Counted from the first letter of the stretch, positions 30,959 to 40,261 are shown. The stretch: DNA of 53,456 bases from Eubacteriaceae bacterium (GCA_030156895.1 JASGLP010000017.1:1-53456); one strand, 5' to 3'. Notes: generated by a model from the letters alone, not told the origin. Numbers and translations are program-made.

Positions 30959-33796
30959 TTAGAATTTGTTCATAATGGTTTTAACTTTTGGGGCATAGGT
31001 CAAATCGGCGGCCCAAGTGCCGGCCAGTTCTTCTACCGACAGGGCTTTTGTGCGAAGCTTATCGTTCCAGCGTGGATCAACTGTAGGGTTGTTAAGGGCC
31101 TGGCTGCTGGCGTAGCATTTTAGGTGCTGAATATGTCCCCGAATACCCATCTGGATGCCGGTGGCATTATTACCATATGCTGTGGCAAAGTTAAAGCCTG
31201 CAACCCCGTTGCCGGTGGCACCCAGTCCAGCGAAATTAAACTGACCAACAGCGACATCCTTGCCAAACTGCAGATGACCGGTTTCCAGCATAGCCTGAGC
31301 AAAAGCGACCTCGGCGCGAACCCCTTCGGCTTTGGCTTCTTTAATATAGAGGTCGCAGAAGGTCTCTAAATTCACGCCTAAATCGTTGTAAGTTTGCGGA
31401 TAGGTTTTGCCGGTGCTTTTATAATAGGCAACCAGTTGAGCAGCGGTGACAGTTGTTGTGCCCATAATAGGGGTTTCCACATAACGGATGCTGGCGGAGG
31501 TACCGCCCAGGCAAACGGCGGTGCCGTCGCTTTCATAACAATAGATATGGAAGTGGTAGGTGCCGCTGGTGCCCTTATGATTTTTGGCATCCACAATTGC
31601 CTGATAAGAACCGTCACTTTGTTTAGAGGCGGTATACCAGACCAGGTCGTCCTGACCGCCGGAGTCGCTCCAGCTGGCTACCAGGATTTTACTGACGCCG
31701 TTTGGTGTTGTTAGATCGCTGATTTTTACTGCCGCCACATTTTCGGTCACCGTAGCGGTAATGCTTTCGGCTGTAGCTGGACTGTAGGTCACTTTGGCAC
31801 TGGTGCTGCCTAAAAACTGATAGCTTTTGGAAGCCTGATCGACGCCATAACAATGAATTTCATACTGGCCTGTTTCACTATTGTGATTACTGGTGTTAAT
31901 GGTGCAAGTGTAGACGGTATCGCTTTTCTTGCTGCCTTTTACCCACTCAATATCATCTTGACCGTTTTTGCTGGTCCATACCGGGAAGTAAATATTTTCA
32001 ATTCCGCCGGGGGCACTGATGCCGCTGACAGTAACGGTGATTTCACGGCCGGATACACTTGCGGATACTTTACTGGCACTCATGGGATCAAGGCTGACAT
32101 CAACACTAGTGTTACCCAAGAAAGTCAGTTTATCGTAGGAATCTTTACCGTAACAGTGAATGGAATATTTACCGACATCATACTGATGATCGGCAACCGA
32201 AATGGTCGCTTTATAGGTGCCATTGCTTTGCTTGGTGGCAGTCACCCATTTGATATCATCCTGGCCGCCGGTATCGCTCCAGACCGGGAAGAGGATTTCT
32301 TTTAAGCCATATGGGGCACTGATGGATTTAGCGGTAATAATAATATTGCCATTGCTATCGCTGCTGGCGCTGATTTCTTTTGCGGACATCGTCGAGACAG
32401 TCATAGAAATCGTGGAGCTGCTCAGATAGGTCAGCTTGCCATAGGAATCTTTTCCATAGCAGTGAACATTATAGCTTCCGCCGTCATAGCGGTGGTTTTT
32501 AATATCGATAGTCGCCTGATAGGAACCATCACTCTGTTTAGTGGCCGTATACCATTTGATATCGTCCTGACCACCGCTTTCGCTCCAGACCGGGAAAGAA
32601 ATTTCGGTTAATCCATCAGGTGCATCGATATCCGAAACGCTGACATTAAAGGTTGACTCGGTTACGATGCTGGTTTCTAATTGACCGGAAGTCATTTTTT
32701 CGACGGTTACGGTGCTAGTTGTATTGCCGAGAAAGTTAAGTTTCCCGTTGCTGTCCGTTCCATAACAGTGAATATTGTAAGTGCCACCCTCTTTGAGATG
32801 ATTGCTGATATCCACCGTTGTTTTGTAGGAACCGTCACTTTGTTTACCGGCGGTATACCATTTGATATCATCCTGACCGTTTTTGTCTGACCAGACGGCA
32901 AAAGAAATGCTTTTAACCGATGTGGTGGTGCTGATACCTGATGCAGTCGCATTTATTTTTTCCCCGGAAGTCGTGGCGGTTACCGATGAAGCAGTAATGG
33001 TTGGTGTATCATTGCCAAAGAAGCTATCTATGCTTTTGACAATCTGATTTGCCATGGCCTGCTGGTTTGTATCATTGGCCAAAAGCAGTGATTCAGCGTT
33101 GTTGGATACAAATCCGGCTTCAATTAGGACTGATGGCATACTGGTTTTCTTGATGATTGAGTCATCCCGTTCCACAATCCGATTGCGGCTGGGGAGATAG
33201 GTCAGGTTGGCTTTGAAATTCGTATTAAAAAGCGTAGCCAGTTCCTTGGAACTGATGGCAATAGCTGGTGGGCTGGCATCAAGCGTCGCGCTTGAGCCGT
33301 CAGACCAGGCATTGGCCTTTTGGTAAAGGCCTTCGTTATCGATGGATGGGTGATAGCTGGACCAATAGAATTCATATCCGCTGGAAGTGGTCCCGCCGGA
33401 ATTATGATGAATGCTGACCAGCAGATCGGCGCCTAGACTGTTAGCGGCATTGCAGACCGCAGTGGATGAATTGACAGTGGTCGATAATAAAGTCGGCAGA
33501 CCGGGATTTCCCGGGATCTGATGACTGAGCGTAGCATTATAGCCGGCATTGCGCAGGGACTGGACGACCTTGATGGCCAGAGCATTGTTTAATGCGACTT
33601 CTGTCACACCGGTAGAAGTGTTGACGGCACCAGTATCTGTTCCGGCTTCATGGCCGGGATTGATAATAATGGTTTGTGTCGTTGCGGCTTGAGCCGGTGG
33701 GCTGTAGTATAGGAAAAAAGTCATTAAAATGAGGGTTAGAGCGATTAACAAACCTATTGACTTTTTTAGTAATCGAAGGTCGAGCTGTGTTTTCAT
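30959..33796 (-). CDS. Bifunctional autolysin: amidase_3, five GBS-Bsp-like repeats, GH73 glucosaminidase
   Basis: A 945-residue secreted wall hydrolase. The ATG at 33796 follows AAAGGA; an upstream ATG at 33823 has no such site. After the signal peptide (ending near AQAAT) comes an N-acetylmuramoyl-L-alanine amidase with zinc motifs NPGHEAG, SIHHNS and VLIEAGFVSN. Five tandem GBS-Bsp-like modules follow, each with a (V/S)W-S...GQDD(I/L)xW motif. The C-terminal part is an N-acetylglucosaminidase (GH73) with catalytic Glu in AMLETGH and a GQFNFAGLGATG motif. It would cleave both the stem peptide and the glycan, as in daughter-cell separation. No ChW repeats. The promoter carries two TTGTAACAA dyads. 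Confidence 0.9.
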   Translation of the reverse strand: MKTQLDLRLLKKSIGLLIALTLILMTFFLYYSPPAQAATTQTIIINPGHEAGTDTGAVNTSTGVTEVALNNALAIKVVQSLRNAGYNATLSHQIPGNPGLPTLLSTTVNSSTAVCNAANSLGADLLVSIHHNSGGTTSSGYEFYWSSYHPSIDNEGLYQKANAWSDGSSATLDASPPAIAISSKELATLFNTNFKANLTYLPSRNRIVERDDSIIKKTSMPSVLIEAGFVSNNAESLLLANDTNQQAMANQIVKSIDSFFGNDTPTITASSVTATTSGEKINATASGISTTTSVKSISFAVWSDKNGQDDIKWYTAGKQSDGSYKTTVDISNHLKEGGTYNIHCYGTDSNGKLNFLGNTTSTVTVEKMTSGQLETSIVTESTFNVSVSDIDAPDGLTEISFPVWSESGGQDDIKWYTATKQSDGSYQATIDIKNHRYDGGSYNVHCYGKDSYGKLTYLSSSTISMTVSTMSAKEISASSDSNGNIIITAKSISAPYGLKEILFPVWSDTGGQDDIKWVTATKQSNGTYKATISVADHQYDVGKYSIHCYGKDSYDKLTFLGNTSVDVSLDPMSASKVSASVSGREITVTVSGISAPGGIENIYFPVWTSKNGQDDIEWVKGSKKSDTVYTCTINTSNHNSETGQYEIHCYGVDQASKSYQFLGSTSAKVTYSPATAESITATVTENVAAVKISDLTTPNGVSKILVASWSDSGGQDDLVWYTASKQSDGSYQAIVDAKNHKGTSGTYHFHIYCYESDGTAVCLGGTSASIRYVETPIMGTTTVTAAQLVAYYKSTGKTYPQTYNDLGVNLETFCDLYIKEAKAEGVRAEVAFAQAMLETGHLQFGKDVAVGQFNFAGLGATGNGVAGFNFATAYGNNATGIQMGIRGHIQHLKCYASSQALNNPTVDPRWNDKLRTKALSVEELAGTWAADLTYAPKVKTIMNKF

Positions 33797-33838
33797 GTGT
33801 TTTCCTTTCAGAATATAGGGCATAAAAACCCCAGTTTG

Positions 33839-33876
33839 TTTGTAACAAAGATATCACTATATTGTAACAATGTCAA
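33839..33876 (-). promoter_or_regulatory. Autolysin promoter with two phased dyads
   Basis: On the minus strand, TTGACA (33876-33871) and TATCTT (33853-33848) are spaced by 17 bases. The dyads TTTGTAACAAA (33839-33849) and ATTGTAACAAT (33861-33871) have centres exactly 22 bases apart and overlap the -10 and -35. They look like sites for one regulator binding on the same helix face. Confidence 0.6.
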
Positions 33877-34082
33877 TGGAAATAATTATTCTTTTGAGGC
33901 CGACAAGGCCATAATTTTTGCGGATATCCCCTGTATTACAATGAAATTTAATTATAGCGAGGGAAATACGGTTTAATTAAAAAGGGATTTGAATCGATCT
34001 TGCAAATATCAACAGGGTAAAAATGTAAATACAATGTAAAATTTCCAATTGTTATTGAGAATAAGAAAAGTCATTTTATATG

Positions 34083-34148
34083 TTGACAGACGACATATGT
34101 CATGCTACAATGTATCAAACAATGATATATCGCATGACGACATATCAT
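34083..34148 (+). promoter_or_regulatory. PadR promoter and operator dyads
   Basis: TTGACA (34083) and TACAAT (34106) have a 17-base spacer that holds the palindrome GACATATGTC (34092-34101). Downstream, ATGATATATCG and CGACATATCAT (34122-34132, 34138-34148) form an 11-base inverted repeat with one mismatch around a five-base centre. CGACATA occurs three times. Likely autorepression sites for the adjacent PadR protein. Confidence 0.65.
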
Positions 34149-34177
34149 ACAACGACATAAAGAAGGTGAGTGTATTG

Positions 34178-34492
34178 ATGTATAGCGAACCCTTAACAGA
34201 GAGTTATTTTTATATTCTGCTATGCCTTAAAGAAGGTGCCAATCACGGTTATGGTATTATGCAGCGGGTTAAAGAGCTTTCTGATGAGCGGGTGAATATT
34301 GGCTCAGGCACCATGTATGGGGCAACCGGGAAAATGATCAAGAAAAAGTGGATTCAGGAAATTAAAAGTCCGGCTGATGACAGAAAACGGATGTATCAGT
34401 TAACGCCGCTTGGCCAGGAGATTTTATCTGGGGAATATGAGCGGCTGCAGGCGCTGATTAAAAGTGCCAAAACGATTTTGAAGGAGGCGTAA
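34178..34492 (+). CDS. PadR-family transcriptional regulator
   Basis: 104-residue winged-helix repressor: LTESYFYILLCLKEGANHGYGIMQ is the family's N-terminal helix region, then GSGTMYGATGKM and the wing with DDRKRMYQLTPLGQEIL. AGAAGGTGAG precedes the ATG; longer in-frame starts would include the operator region and are unlikely. Only three bases separate it from the DUF2812 gene, a common pairing. Strong dyads in its promoter imply autoregulation. Ligand unknown. Confidence 0.9.
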   Translation: MYSEPLTESYFYILLCLKEGANHGYGIMQRVKELSDERVNIGSGTMYGATGKMIKKKWIQEIKSPADDRKRMYQLTPLGQEILSGEYERLQALIKSAKTILKEA

Positions 34493-34495
34493 AGC

Positions 34496-35050
34496 ATGGG
34501 GAAAATGAAAAAAACATCTTATCGAGGATATATGGCCTGGAATTACGATAAAGAAGAAAATGATTTGGATGAACAGTCTAAAAAAGGCTGGCAACTTGAA
34601 AAAGGGGGCTGTTTTCATAGTAAGTTTGTAAAGGATGAGTCGGTTAAATATCGACACCGGATTGATTTTAATCCGGTTATTTTAAAAAACAGCCAAGAAA
34701 AAGAGCGCTATGTTGAATTTTTTGAGGAGCAAGGATGGGAGTATGTCAATAACACCTTTAATGGCTGGGCTTACTTCAGAAAAATAGTGACAGAAAATAG
34801 CTTAGCATCGGAATACGAAATCTATAGTGATCAGGAATCCTATTACGGTATGCTTTCTCGCTGGATTCGACTGGGTTGGGTATGTATTGCTGTGGAAATG
34901 CTGGCCGCAATACTATACGTCATTCAATTCTTCGAAAACGGCGATCCCTTTTATATTGTTGGGGCTGCAATCTTTATGACAGTTGGGGTTTGGATTTTCA
35001 ATGGGATTGGGAAGATGAAGGCTAAAATAAATGAAAGAGTCATCAATTGA
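34496..35050 (+). CDS. DUF2812 membrane protein, partner of PadR
   Basis: 184 residues. The N-terminal half (DEQSKKGWQLEKGG, RIDFNP, FFEEQGWEYV) is the DUF2812 domain, predicted soluble; the C-terminal part has two membrane helices (about 122-145 and 150-170). Probably controlled by the PadR regulator encoded just upstream and cotranscribed with it (GGAGG before the ATG). DUF2812 proteins often follow PadR genes and may act in membrane stress responses; no activity is known. Confidence 0.85.
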   Translation: MGKMKKTSYRGYMAWNYDKEENDLDEQSKKGWQLEKGGCFHSKFVKDESVKYRHRIDFNPVILKNSQEKERYVEFFEEQGWEYVNNTFNGWAYFRKIVTENSLASEYEIYSDQESYYGMLSRWIRLGWVCIAVEMLAAILYVIQFFENGDPFYIVGAAIFMTVGVWIFNGIGKMKAKINERVIN

Positions 35051-35109
35051 GTGTTGATTTGATTATTATGAAATAAAGAGATCAGTGTTTCACTTCGATT
35101 AGGTGCCTT

Positions 35110-35300
35110 CTTTGTAATATTGAATGCCTGAGCACTGACAATTGGCTTTTCAGTTGCACCCAAGGGGGCAGACCCTCTGCATCGGGGCGAACAGCTGCAC
35201 AGAAAAGCTGATATTTAGCCATTCCTAAAATAGCAACTGTACGATACCGCAGTAGACTAGGAAATTCAATTGGTCGGTGCGGGGTTTGTCTACACACTGA
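35110..35300 (+). repeat. Interspersed repeat copy B (left end decayed)
   Basis: TGAGCACTGACAATTGGC, CATCGGGGCGAACAG, GCAACTGTACGA and CAATTGGTCGGTGC follow the same order as in copy A. It carries an extra block of about 20 bases after CAGTTG and ends GTTTGTCTACACACTGA. The left terminus and left hairpin are not recognisable; on the right the element abuts a terminator hairpin. Middle segments between the conserved arms have drifted while the arms remain complementary. Confidence 0.75.
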
Positions 35301-35328
35301 AAGAGACCGCTTTTGCGGTCTCTTTTTT
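35301..35328 (+). terminator. Terminator abutting repeat copy B
   Basis: AAGAGACCGC and GCGGTCTCTT around a four-T loop, followed by a T-run. It serves the padR-DUF2812 transcript and lies before the convergent chemoreceptor gene. Confidence 0.88.
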
Positions 35329-35350
35329 GGAGGAGCTGATTAGCCACCGT

Positions 35351-36409
35351 TTAATAGGCAATGTTCTGTAGATTGGCGATTTCAGATTTCATTTTTGTGG
35401 AAATATCATTTAGCATTTGCAGCTTTTGACTGATTTCCTCCATTGAAGCCTGGTGTTCAACCACAATTTTACCGGCTTTGTTAGCCTGAGATTCAACCCC
35501 GTTCATGCTGGCAACCAGGTTATCAAGAATATTTTCGATTTTTTTGGCAGAATCCACACTCATGACAGCCAGTTTACGGACTTCATCAGCAACCACATTA
35601 AATCCGCGGCCATATTCACCGGCACGGGTTGCTTCGATGGCAGCATTTAGTCCCAGTAAATTTGTCTGGGTAGCTACATCACGGATGAATTTTAAAATAG
35701 AGTCGGTTTCCTTGACTTCGTTTTTTGAATGAGTAGAAGATTTCATTAATTCCCTGGAAGTCTCGTTTAACGATTCGATCTGTTTTGAGAACGTTTCAAC
35801 AACGGTACTGACGGAACGGATGTTTTCAAACATATTCTCCGTCAGGCCCTGGAATTTTTCCGTTTCTTCCACCAGCATACGGTTGTGATGATGACCCATG
35901 CTGGAAATAGAATTGGCAAAAATATAGAGCATATCGGCGGCAGCATCAACCTGATCACGAGGAACAATTTTTACTTTTCGCAAAGCCGCAATATATTCTT
36001 CCTCATCAACTCCGATTTCCCGCGCTACCTTTCTAAAGTAATCTTCATCAGGGGGCTCAGTTAAAACCTGACCACCTAGAATCGCACCGATCTCAACACC
36101 ATCAATGATAATCGGTGCAGCGAAATCAACTAGGCCGGCGTGACAGGCATAAACAGCGGGCTTTCCTGTTTGGGCAGCTTTTTTTCCGCCTTGAACATCA
36201 CAGTTAAGACAGCGTTCATTCCCGATTTTTGAGCCACGGGTAAATTTCATGCAGAAGTCGGTAAAATTGCTGGGCTCGGTGATCGATCCTTTTTCATTGT
36301 CAACGGTGACACTGGCCATTCCCATGGCATTAGCAAAACTATCTTGAAATTTTTGCAAGACGTTTAGATCGATCAGCTCGTCAACGTAATAATGTGATTT
36401 TTTTTCCAT
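35351..36409 (-). CDS. Soluble chemoreceptor with PocR ligand-binding domain
   Basis: 352 residues, no membrane helix. The N-terminal 170 residues form a PocR-type sensory domain with the cysteine cluster [10 protein letters not shown] and YACHAGL and the [13 protein letters not shown] motif. The C-terminal part is an MCP signalling hairpin, tip [26 protein letters not shown], that should contact CheA/CheW in the cytoplasm. PocR domains are thought to bind small hydrocarbon derivatives such as propanediol, and the conserved cysteines could hold a metal. GGAGG precedes the ATG. Alone on its strand, with no other chemotaxis gene in the window. Confidence 0.88.
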   Translation of the reverse strand: MEKKSHYYVDELIDLNVLQKFQDSFANAMGMASVTVDNEKGSITEPSNFTDFCMKFTRGSKIGNERCLNCDVQGGKKAAQTGKPAVYACHAGLVDFAAPIIIDGVEIGAILGGQVLTEPPDEDYFRKVAREIGVDEEEYIAALRKVKIVPRDQVDAAADMLYIFANSISSMGHHHNRMLVEETEKFQGLTENMFENIRSVSTVVETFSKQIESLNETSRELMKSSTHSKNEVKETDSILKFIRDVATQTNLLGLNAAIEATRAGEYGRGFNVVADEVRKLAVMSVDSAKKIENILDNLVASMNGVESQANKAGKIVVEHQASMEEISQKLQMLNDISTKMKSEIANLQNIAY

Positions 36410-36645
36410 AAAATCGTTCCTCCAGTATTGGTTTTGTATTGTAATTCATTTTCTGATTCGAGAATTCCTATTTCCTTGTATAATAAGGTATTCTTCCCAG
36501 TTGTGTAACTCTATTTTGGTTAATACCCATAATATGAATTAATTATTCATCGGGAAATCAAAATTTAATAGGAAACAAATTAGTTCATCACATTGTATCA
36601 TTTTATGGAATGGTTGTCAGCAAATACCTCTTAAAATATACGAGG

Positions 36646-36675
36646 TTGGCAAAAAAATGAAGGACATGGTATGAT
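36646..36675 (+). promoter_or_regulatory. Probable promoter of the VanZ-like gene
   Basis: TTGGCA and TATGAT with an 18-base spacer. The rest of the 320-base gap between the chemoreceptor and this gene (36410-36729) is AT-rich and shows no gene. Confidence 0.5.
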
Positions 36676-36729
36676 AAAAGAAAATTGCATGATAAATGTT
36701 TTCAATACAAGAAATAGACGGAGATGAAT

Positions 36730-37176
36730 ATGAAAATGATTAAAAAATATAGATGGTGGATTCTGTCATTTTTTTGGATGGGCATGATATTTCTTTCGTC
36801 CAGTCAGACCGGTGAAGTTTCGGGTAGTTTAAGCTCTGGTCTGAGCAGCATCATTATGAAAGAAGTGGAAGGTTTGTTTGCCATCCACCTGGATTTACAG
36901 GCCTTTGACCATGTGATCCGCAAGAACGCCCATTTTTTTGTCTATATGCTGCTCGGGATTTTCTTTTATTTGGCACTGAGGACTTCAAAGGCCAGCCAAC
37001 CGGAATTAAAAGCAATTCTTTTCAGTCTTATATATGCCCTTAGTGATGAGGGCCATCAGCTTTTTATAAATGGCAGAGCTGGCCGGGCGACAGATGTGCT
37101 GATCGACAGCCTGGGTGCCCTGATCGGAGTGCTTTTGATCAGGGCCTTTAAAAAGCATCAGGATCAGAGGGCGTAA
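36730..37176 (+). CDS. VanZ-like membrane protein
   Basis: About 148 residues with four hydrophobic segments. The family signature is visible: SSSQTGE after the first helix, IRKNAHFFVYMLLG, then SDEGHQLFINGRAGRATDVLIDSLGALIG. VanZ proteins are linked to low-level glycopeptide resistance and envelope functions, but most are uncharacterised. ATG at 36730 is six bases after CGGAG; ATG at 36724 would leave no spacing. Its last 13 bases overlap the convergent repressor gene. Confidence 0.85.
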   Translation: MKMIKKYRWWILSFFWMGMIFLSSSQTGEVSGSLSSGLSSIIMKEVEGLFAIHLDLQAFDHVIRKNAHFFVYMLLGIFFYLALRTSKASQPELKAILFSLIYALSDEGHQLFINGRAGRATDVLIDSLGALIGVLLIRAFKKHQDQRA

Positions 37177-37907
37177 CGACCCAGAACCCGGCCGACGATA
37201 CGCAGGGTATCATATTCGTTGGGAATAATGGAATCATATAAAGGGTTAAAGGAGATAAAGGCATTATCCCGGAATTGTTTAATATAGGCATCCCCATTAA
37301 TGATGATAATACCCACATCACCACGGTTAAGCTGATTAACCGGTTCAACAAAGACGATATCGTCCTGATAGTAGGCCGGTTCCATACTGTCACCGGTGAC
37401 CCGGATGGCGTATTTGGCTTTATCCGGAACCGCTTCGGAAGGGAAGGATTTAAAGTCGTACTGATCTGAATCGAGATAGCTGCCAACACCGGCAGAAGCC
37501 GGCAGCAGGTATAAAGGGAGTTCCCGGAGGGCTTCGGGGTTGGGAAAAGTTATTTCATTTTGTTCGTAGGCGCTAAACTGATCGAGGGTATCGGAAATAA
37601 ACCGTTTTCCCTCATTGGATAAGCCTTGATAACGGGCGATAATATCGCGCTCCATGATGGAGAGGGCCGGACTTTCTTCTTCATAAATGGACTGAATGGT
37701 CAGTTCGTGATCGAGGGCATCGAGAAATGCGGTCAATGTATTGTATTTGGGATTGGTCGTTTCTCCTGATAATAATTTATGAATAGTGGGCAGTGGTATC
37801 CTTGACTTGATTGAAAGCTCCTGAGTCGTCATGGATGACTGCTTTTTTAATTGGCGAAGTTTTTCATTGATCATTAAATCATCTGATATCATTAAGAGGT
37901 ATGACAT
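37164..37907 (-). CDS. XRE-type repressor with S24 (LexA-like) autocleavage domain
   Basis: 247 residues. The N-terminal helix-turn-helix (MTTQELSIKSRIPLPTIHKLLSGET) is followed by a linker and a C-terminal S24 peptidase domain. The catalytic Ser is in VTGDSMEPAYY, the Lys in DAYIKQF, and a candidate cleavage site in PASAGVGSY. Such repressors self-cleave when RecA is activated by DNA damage. It is divergent from a Y-family polymerase, the likely target. AAAGGAAAAG precedes the ATG. Phage-repressor-like, but no prophage surrounds it. Confidence 0.88.
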   Translation of the reverse strand: MSYLLMISDDLMINEKLRQLKKQSSMTTQELSIKSRIPLPTIHKLLSGETTNPKYNTLTAFLDALDHELTIQSIYEEESPALSIMERDIIARYQGLSNEGKRFISDTLDQFSAYEQNEITFPNPEALRELPLYLLPASAGVGSYLDSDQYDFKSFPSEAVPDKAKYAIRVTGDSMEPAYYQDDIVFVEPVNQLNRGDVGIIIINGDAYIKQFRDNAFISFNPLYDSIIPNEYDTLRIVGRVLGRYAL

Positions 37908-38040
37908 CTTTTCCTTTCTGTGATAGTTTTCTGCCTCTAAAAGGATTGTTTAAGCTAGAATCGGGCAGGAATCATCAGCTTTTATTGATATTATAAGGGA
38001 AAATGGATCAAAAATCAAGGGACTTGTCACAAAATAATCA

Positions 38041-38099
38041 ATACAAGAGTATCGTTTAAGAAAAATTCATATTGACAAATTATCCCAAAAGAATATAAT
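38041..38099 (+). promoter_or_regulatory. Strong consensus promoter of the Y-family polymerase gene, with a possible operator
   Basis: TTGACA (38072-38077) and TATAAT (38094-38099), both perfect consensus, with a 16-base spacer. Just upstream, ATAC-AAGA-GTAT (38041-38052) is a small dyad that could bind the divergent S24 repressor. No Bacillus-type LexA box (CGAAC-N4-GTTCG) is present. Confidence 0.65.
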
Positions 38100-38137
38100 G
38101 GACTTATAAAAATCATTTATGATGAAAGAAGGAAGAG

Positions 38138-39391
38138 ATGGAGCGTGTCATTCTGCATTGTGATATGAATAGTTTCTACGCCAGTGTAGAGGCCCTTTAC
38201 CATCCGGAACTGGCGGGAAAACCTTTGGCGGTGGGAGGCAATCCGGAAAAACGGCATGGGATTATATTGGCCAAAAATCAGCCGGCTAAGATCGCTGGGG
38301 TCAAAACCGGTGAAACACTGGCCCAGGCAATTAACAAATGTCCGGGGCTGGTTGTGCTGAAACCCGATTATGGCAAATATCTGCGTTTTTCTAGGCTGGC
38401 CAGAAAAATCTATAATCGTTATTCAGATCAGGTGGAGTCCTTTGGACTGGACGAAGCCTGGATCGATGTGACCAACAGCGACAAGCAGTTTGGTAAAGGG
38501 TTTGAGATCGCCAAAGCCATCAGCAACGCTGTCTATGAAGAGCTGGGGGTAACACTGTCGATAGGGGTTTCCTGGAATAAGATCTTTGCCAAATTTGGGT
38601 CCGATTATAAAAAACCCAATGCCATTACAGAAATTAATAAAAAAAATTATCAGCAGATTATCTGGCGCCAGGAGGCTGGTGATTTATTGTATGTAGGCAG
38701 ATCGACCCAGTGCAAGCTGAATAAGCATGGGATCTTTACAATTGGTGATTTGGCTTTGGCTAATCGGGATTTTCTAAAATTCACGCTGGGGAAAATGGGG
38801 CTTGTTTTATGGGATTTTGCCAATGGTCTGGATCAAAGTCCGGTCAAGCCTTTTGATGAAACTTACAATGGCAATGAAAGGGTCATAAAAAGTATTGGCA
38901 ACAGTGTTACAACCGCCCGAGACCTGGAGAATCGTCGGGATGTCAATTTGATTGTCTGTCTGCTGGCCGAAAGTGTGGCCATGCGTTTAAGGGAAACCGG
39001 TTGCTTTAGTCAAACGGTCGCCATTCATGTGCGGGATACCAGTCTTAAAAGTATTAGCAGGCAACAAAAACTTCAAAAACCCACCGATTTGACCCGGGAA
39101 ATTTATCAGGCGGCAATGGCGATTTTTGATGCGAATTATGTGTTTGGACCGGCCATTCGCTCAATTGGGGTACGGGTGGAAAAGCTACTGCCCAATACCA
39201 TTCCGGTGCAGCTGGATCTCTTTAATCATGAAAAAGACCGGCTTAAACAAGGACAGCTTGATCAGGCGGTTGATGATTTGCGTCGACGGTTTGGCAATCA
39301 CTCGGTACGTCGGGCCATTACCATTGATGATCCATTAGGAGCTCTTGATGCTAAAAAGGATCATGTAATTCATCCAATTGGTTATTTTTAA
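38138..39391 (+). CDS. dinB: Y-family translesion DNA polymerase (DinB/ImuB type)
   Basis: 417 residues. Catalytic carboxylates appear in HCDMNSFYASVE and SFGLDEAWIDV; LSIGVSWNKIFAKFGSDYKKP is the palm/thumb motif. A beta-clamp-binding motif QLDLF lies near residue 360. It copies damaged DNA with low fidelity. The steric-gate region and sequence resemble the clostridial DinB/UmuC-like branch, and I cannot separate pol IV from pol V type. A strong promoter, divergent S24 repressor and a small downstream gene suggest damage-inducible expression. GAAGGAAGAG precedes the ATG. Confidence 0.9.
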   Translation: MERVILHCDMNSFYASVEALYHPELAGKPLAVGGNPEKRHGIILAKNQPAKIAGVKTGETLAQAINKCPGLVVLKPDYGKYLRFSRLARKIYNRYSDQVESFGLDEAWIDVTNSDKQFGKGFEIAKAISNAVYEELGVTLSIGVSWNKIFAKFGSDYKKPNAITEINKKNYQQIIWRQEAGDLLYVGRSTQCKLNKHGIFTIGDLALANRDFLKFTLGKMGLVLWDFANGLDQSPVKPFDETYNGNERVIKSIGNSVTTARDLENRRDVNLIVCLLAESVAMRLRETGCFSQTVAIHVRDTSLKSISRQQKLQKPTDLTREIYQAAMAIFDANYVFGPAIRSIGVRVEKLLPNTIPVQLDLFNHEKDRLKQGQLDQAVDDLRRRFGNHSVRRAITIDDPLGALDAKKDHVIHPIGYF

Positions 39392-39435
39392 AAAGTTTAT
39401 CGCTGCAGATTTATAAAGGCAGAAAAGGTGAAACA

Positions 39436-39690
39436 ATGAACAGTTCAGAAAAGAGAACAAAAAAATATGTGCCAGTGCTGGTGATGTTTGAAGAAAGCGG
39501 ACGCATGACGCCACTGGAAATTTACTGGGAAGACGGGAGGCGTTTTTTAATCGATCGGGTCCTAGATATGCGGCCTGCAGTTTCCAGAAAAGCCGGTGGA
39601 CAGGGGATTCGCTATCTTTGTCGAATTAAAAATCAGGAAGTCCTGCTTTTTTATGAAGAACCTAAGTGGTTTGTGGAAGAAAAAAGATAA
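39436..39690 (+). CDS. Small conserved protein downstream of the Y-family polymerase
   Basis: 84 residues, preceded by AAAAGGTGAAAC, 45 bases after the polymerase stop and probably cotranscribed. Predicted all-beta, with a conserved-looking core (PLEIYWEDGRRFLIDRVLDMRPA, GGQGIRYLCRI, EPKWFVEE). I recall similar short proteins beside Y-family polymerases in Firmicutes (possibly DUF6504-like) but cannot confirm this. No catalytic motif; perhaps an accessory factor. Confidence 0.7.
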   Translation: MNSSEKRTKKYVPVLVMFEESGRMTPLEIYWEDGRRFLIDRVLDMRPAVSRKAGGQGIRYLCRIKNQEVLLFYEEPKWFVEEKR

Positions 39691-39764
39691 TCTGGTCTAT
39701 AATTGATTTGAAATCGGGTAGACAGGATAAGAGAAGGCTATTAATAATTTTAGAGAGGAATTTA

Positions 39765-40139
39765 ATGATGGAAGATTCAAATCAAAAGCAAAGGGAGAAT
39801 CAAGTGATGGAATACCAGGAATTTACCCAGGAAGATATTGAAGATAACAAGGTAATGGCGGCTTTGGCTTATATTCTTTTCTTTTTACCGCTGATTGTTT
39901 GCCCGGAATCAGCCTACGGAAAATTTCATGCCAACCAGGGGCTGGTACTTTTGATTGTCAGTGTGGCGGGGAGCATTGTTTTGGGCATCATTTCTGCCAT
40001 TATTCCCTTTATCGGATGGATTGTCCAGCTTATATTCAGCCTGGCTGTTCTGGCCTTTGCAATCCTTGGGATCGTCAACGCTTTAAACGGTAAAGCCAAT
40101 AAACTGCCGCTGATTGGAGAGATTACAATTTTAAAATGA
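39765..40139 (+). CDS. Small membrane protein, DUF4870/Tic20-like
   Basis: About 124 residues, three hydrophobic segments (VMAALAYILFFLPLIV, LLIVSVAGSIVLGIISAIIPFIGWIV, LIFSLAVLAFAILGIVNAL). The KFHANQGLVLLI motif after the first helix is typical of the DUF4870/Tic20-like family. AGAGAGG precedes two consecutive ATGs (39765, 39768); a further ATG at 39807 is possible but less well placed. Function unknown. Confidence 0.75.
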   Translation: MMEDSNQKQRENQVMEYQEFTQEDIEDNKVMAALAYILFFLPLIVCPESAYGKFHANQGLVLLIVSVAGSIVLGIISAIIPFIGWIVQLIFSLAVLAFAILGIVNALNGKANKLPLIGEITILK

Positions 40140-40261
40140 ATTGAATCTGATTTATTGTCTGTGAAAATTTTGCGGCAGGGCCATTTTGAAATGGTTGATG
40201 ATCGGTATGGTCTGCCTTATATTGCCGGGCGATACCGATTTTTTCAGTAAAGATGGAAATC

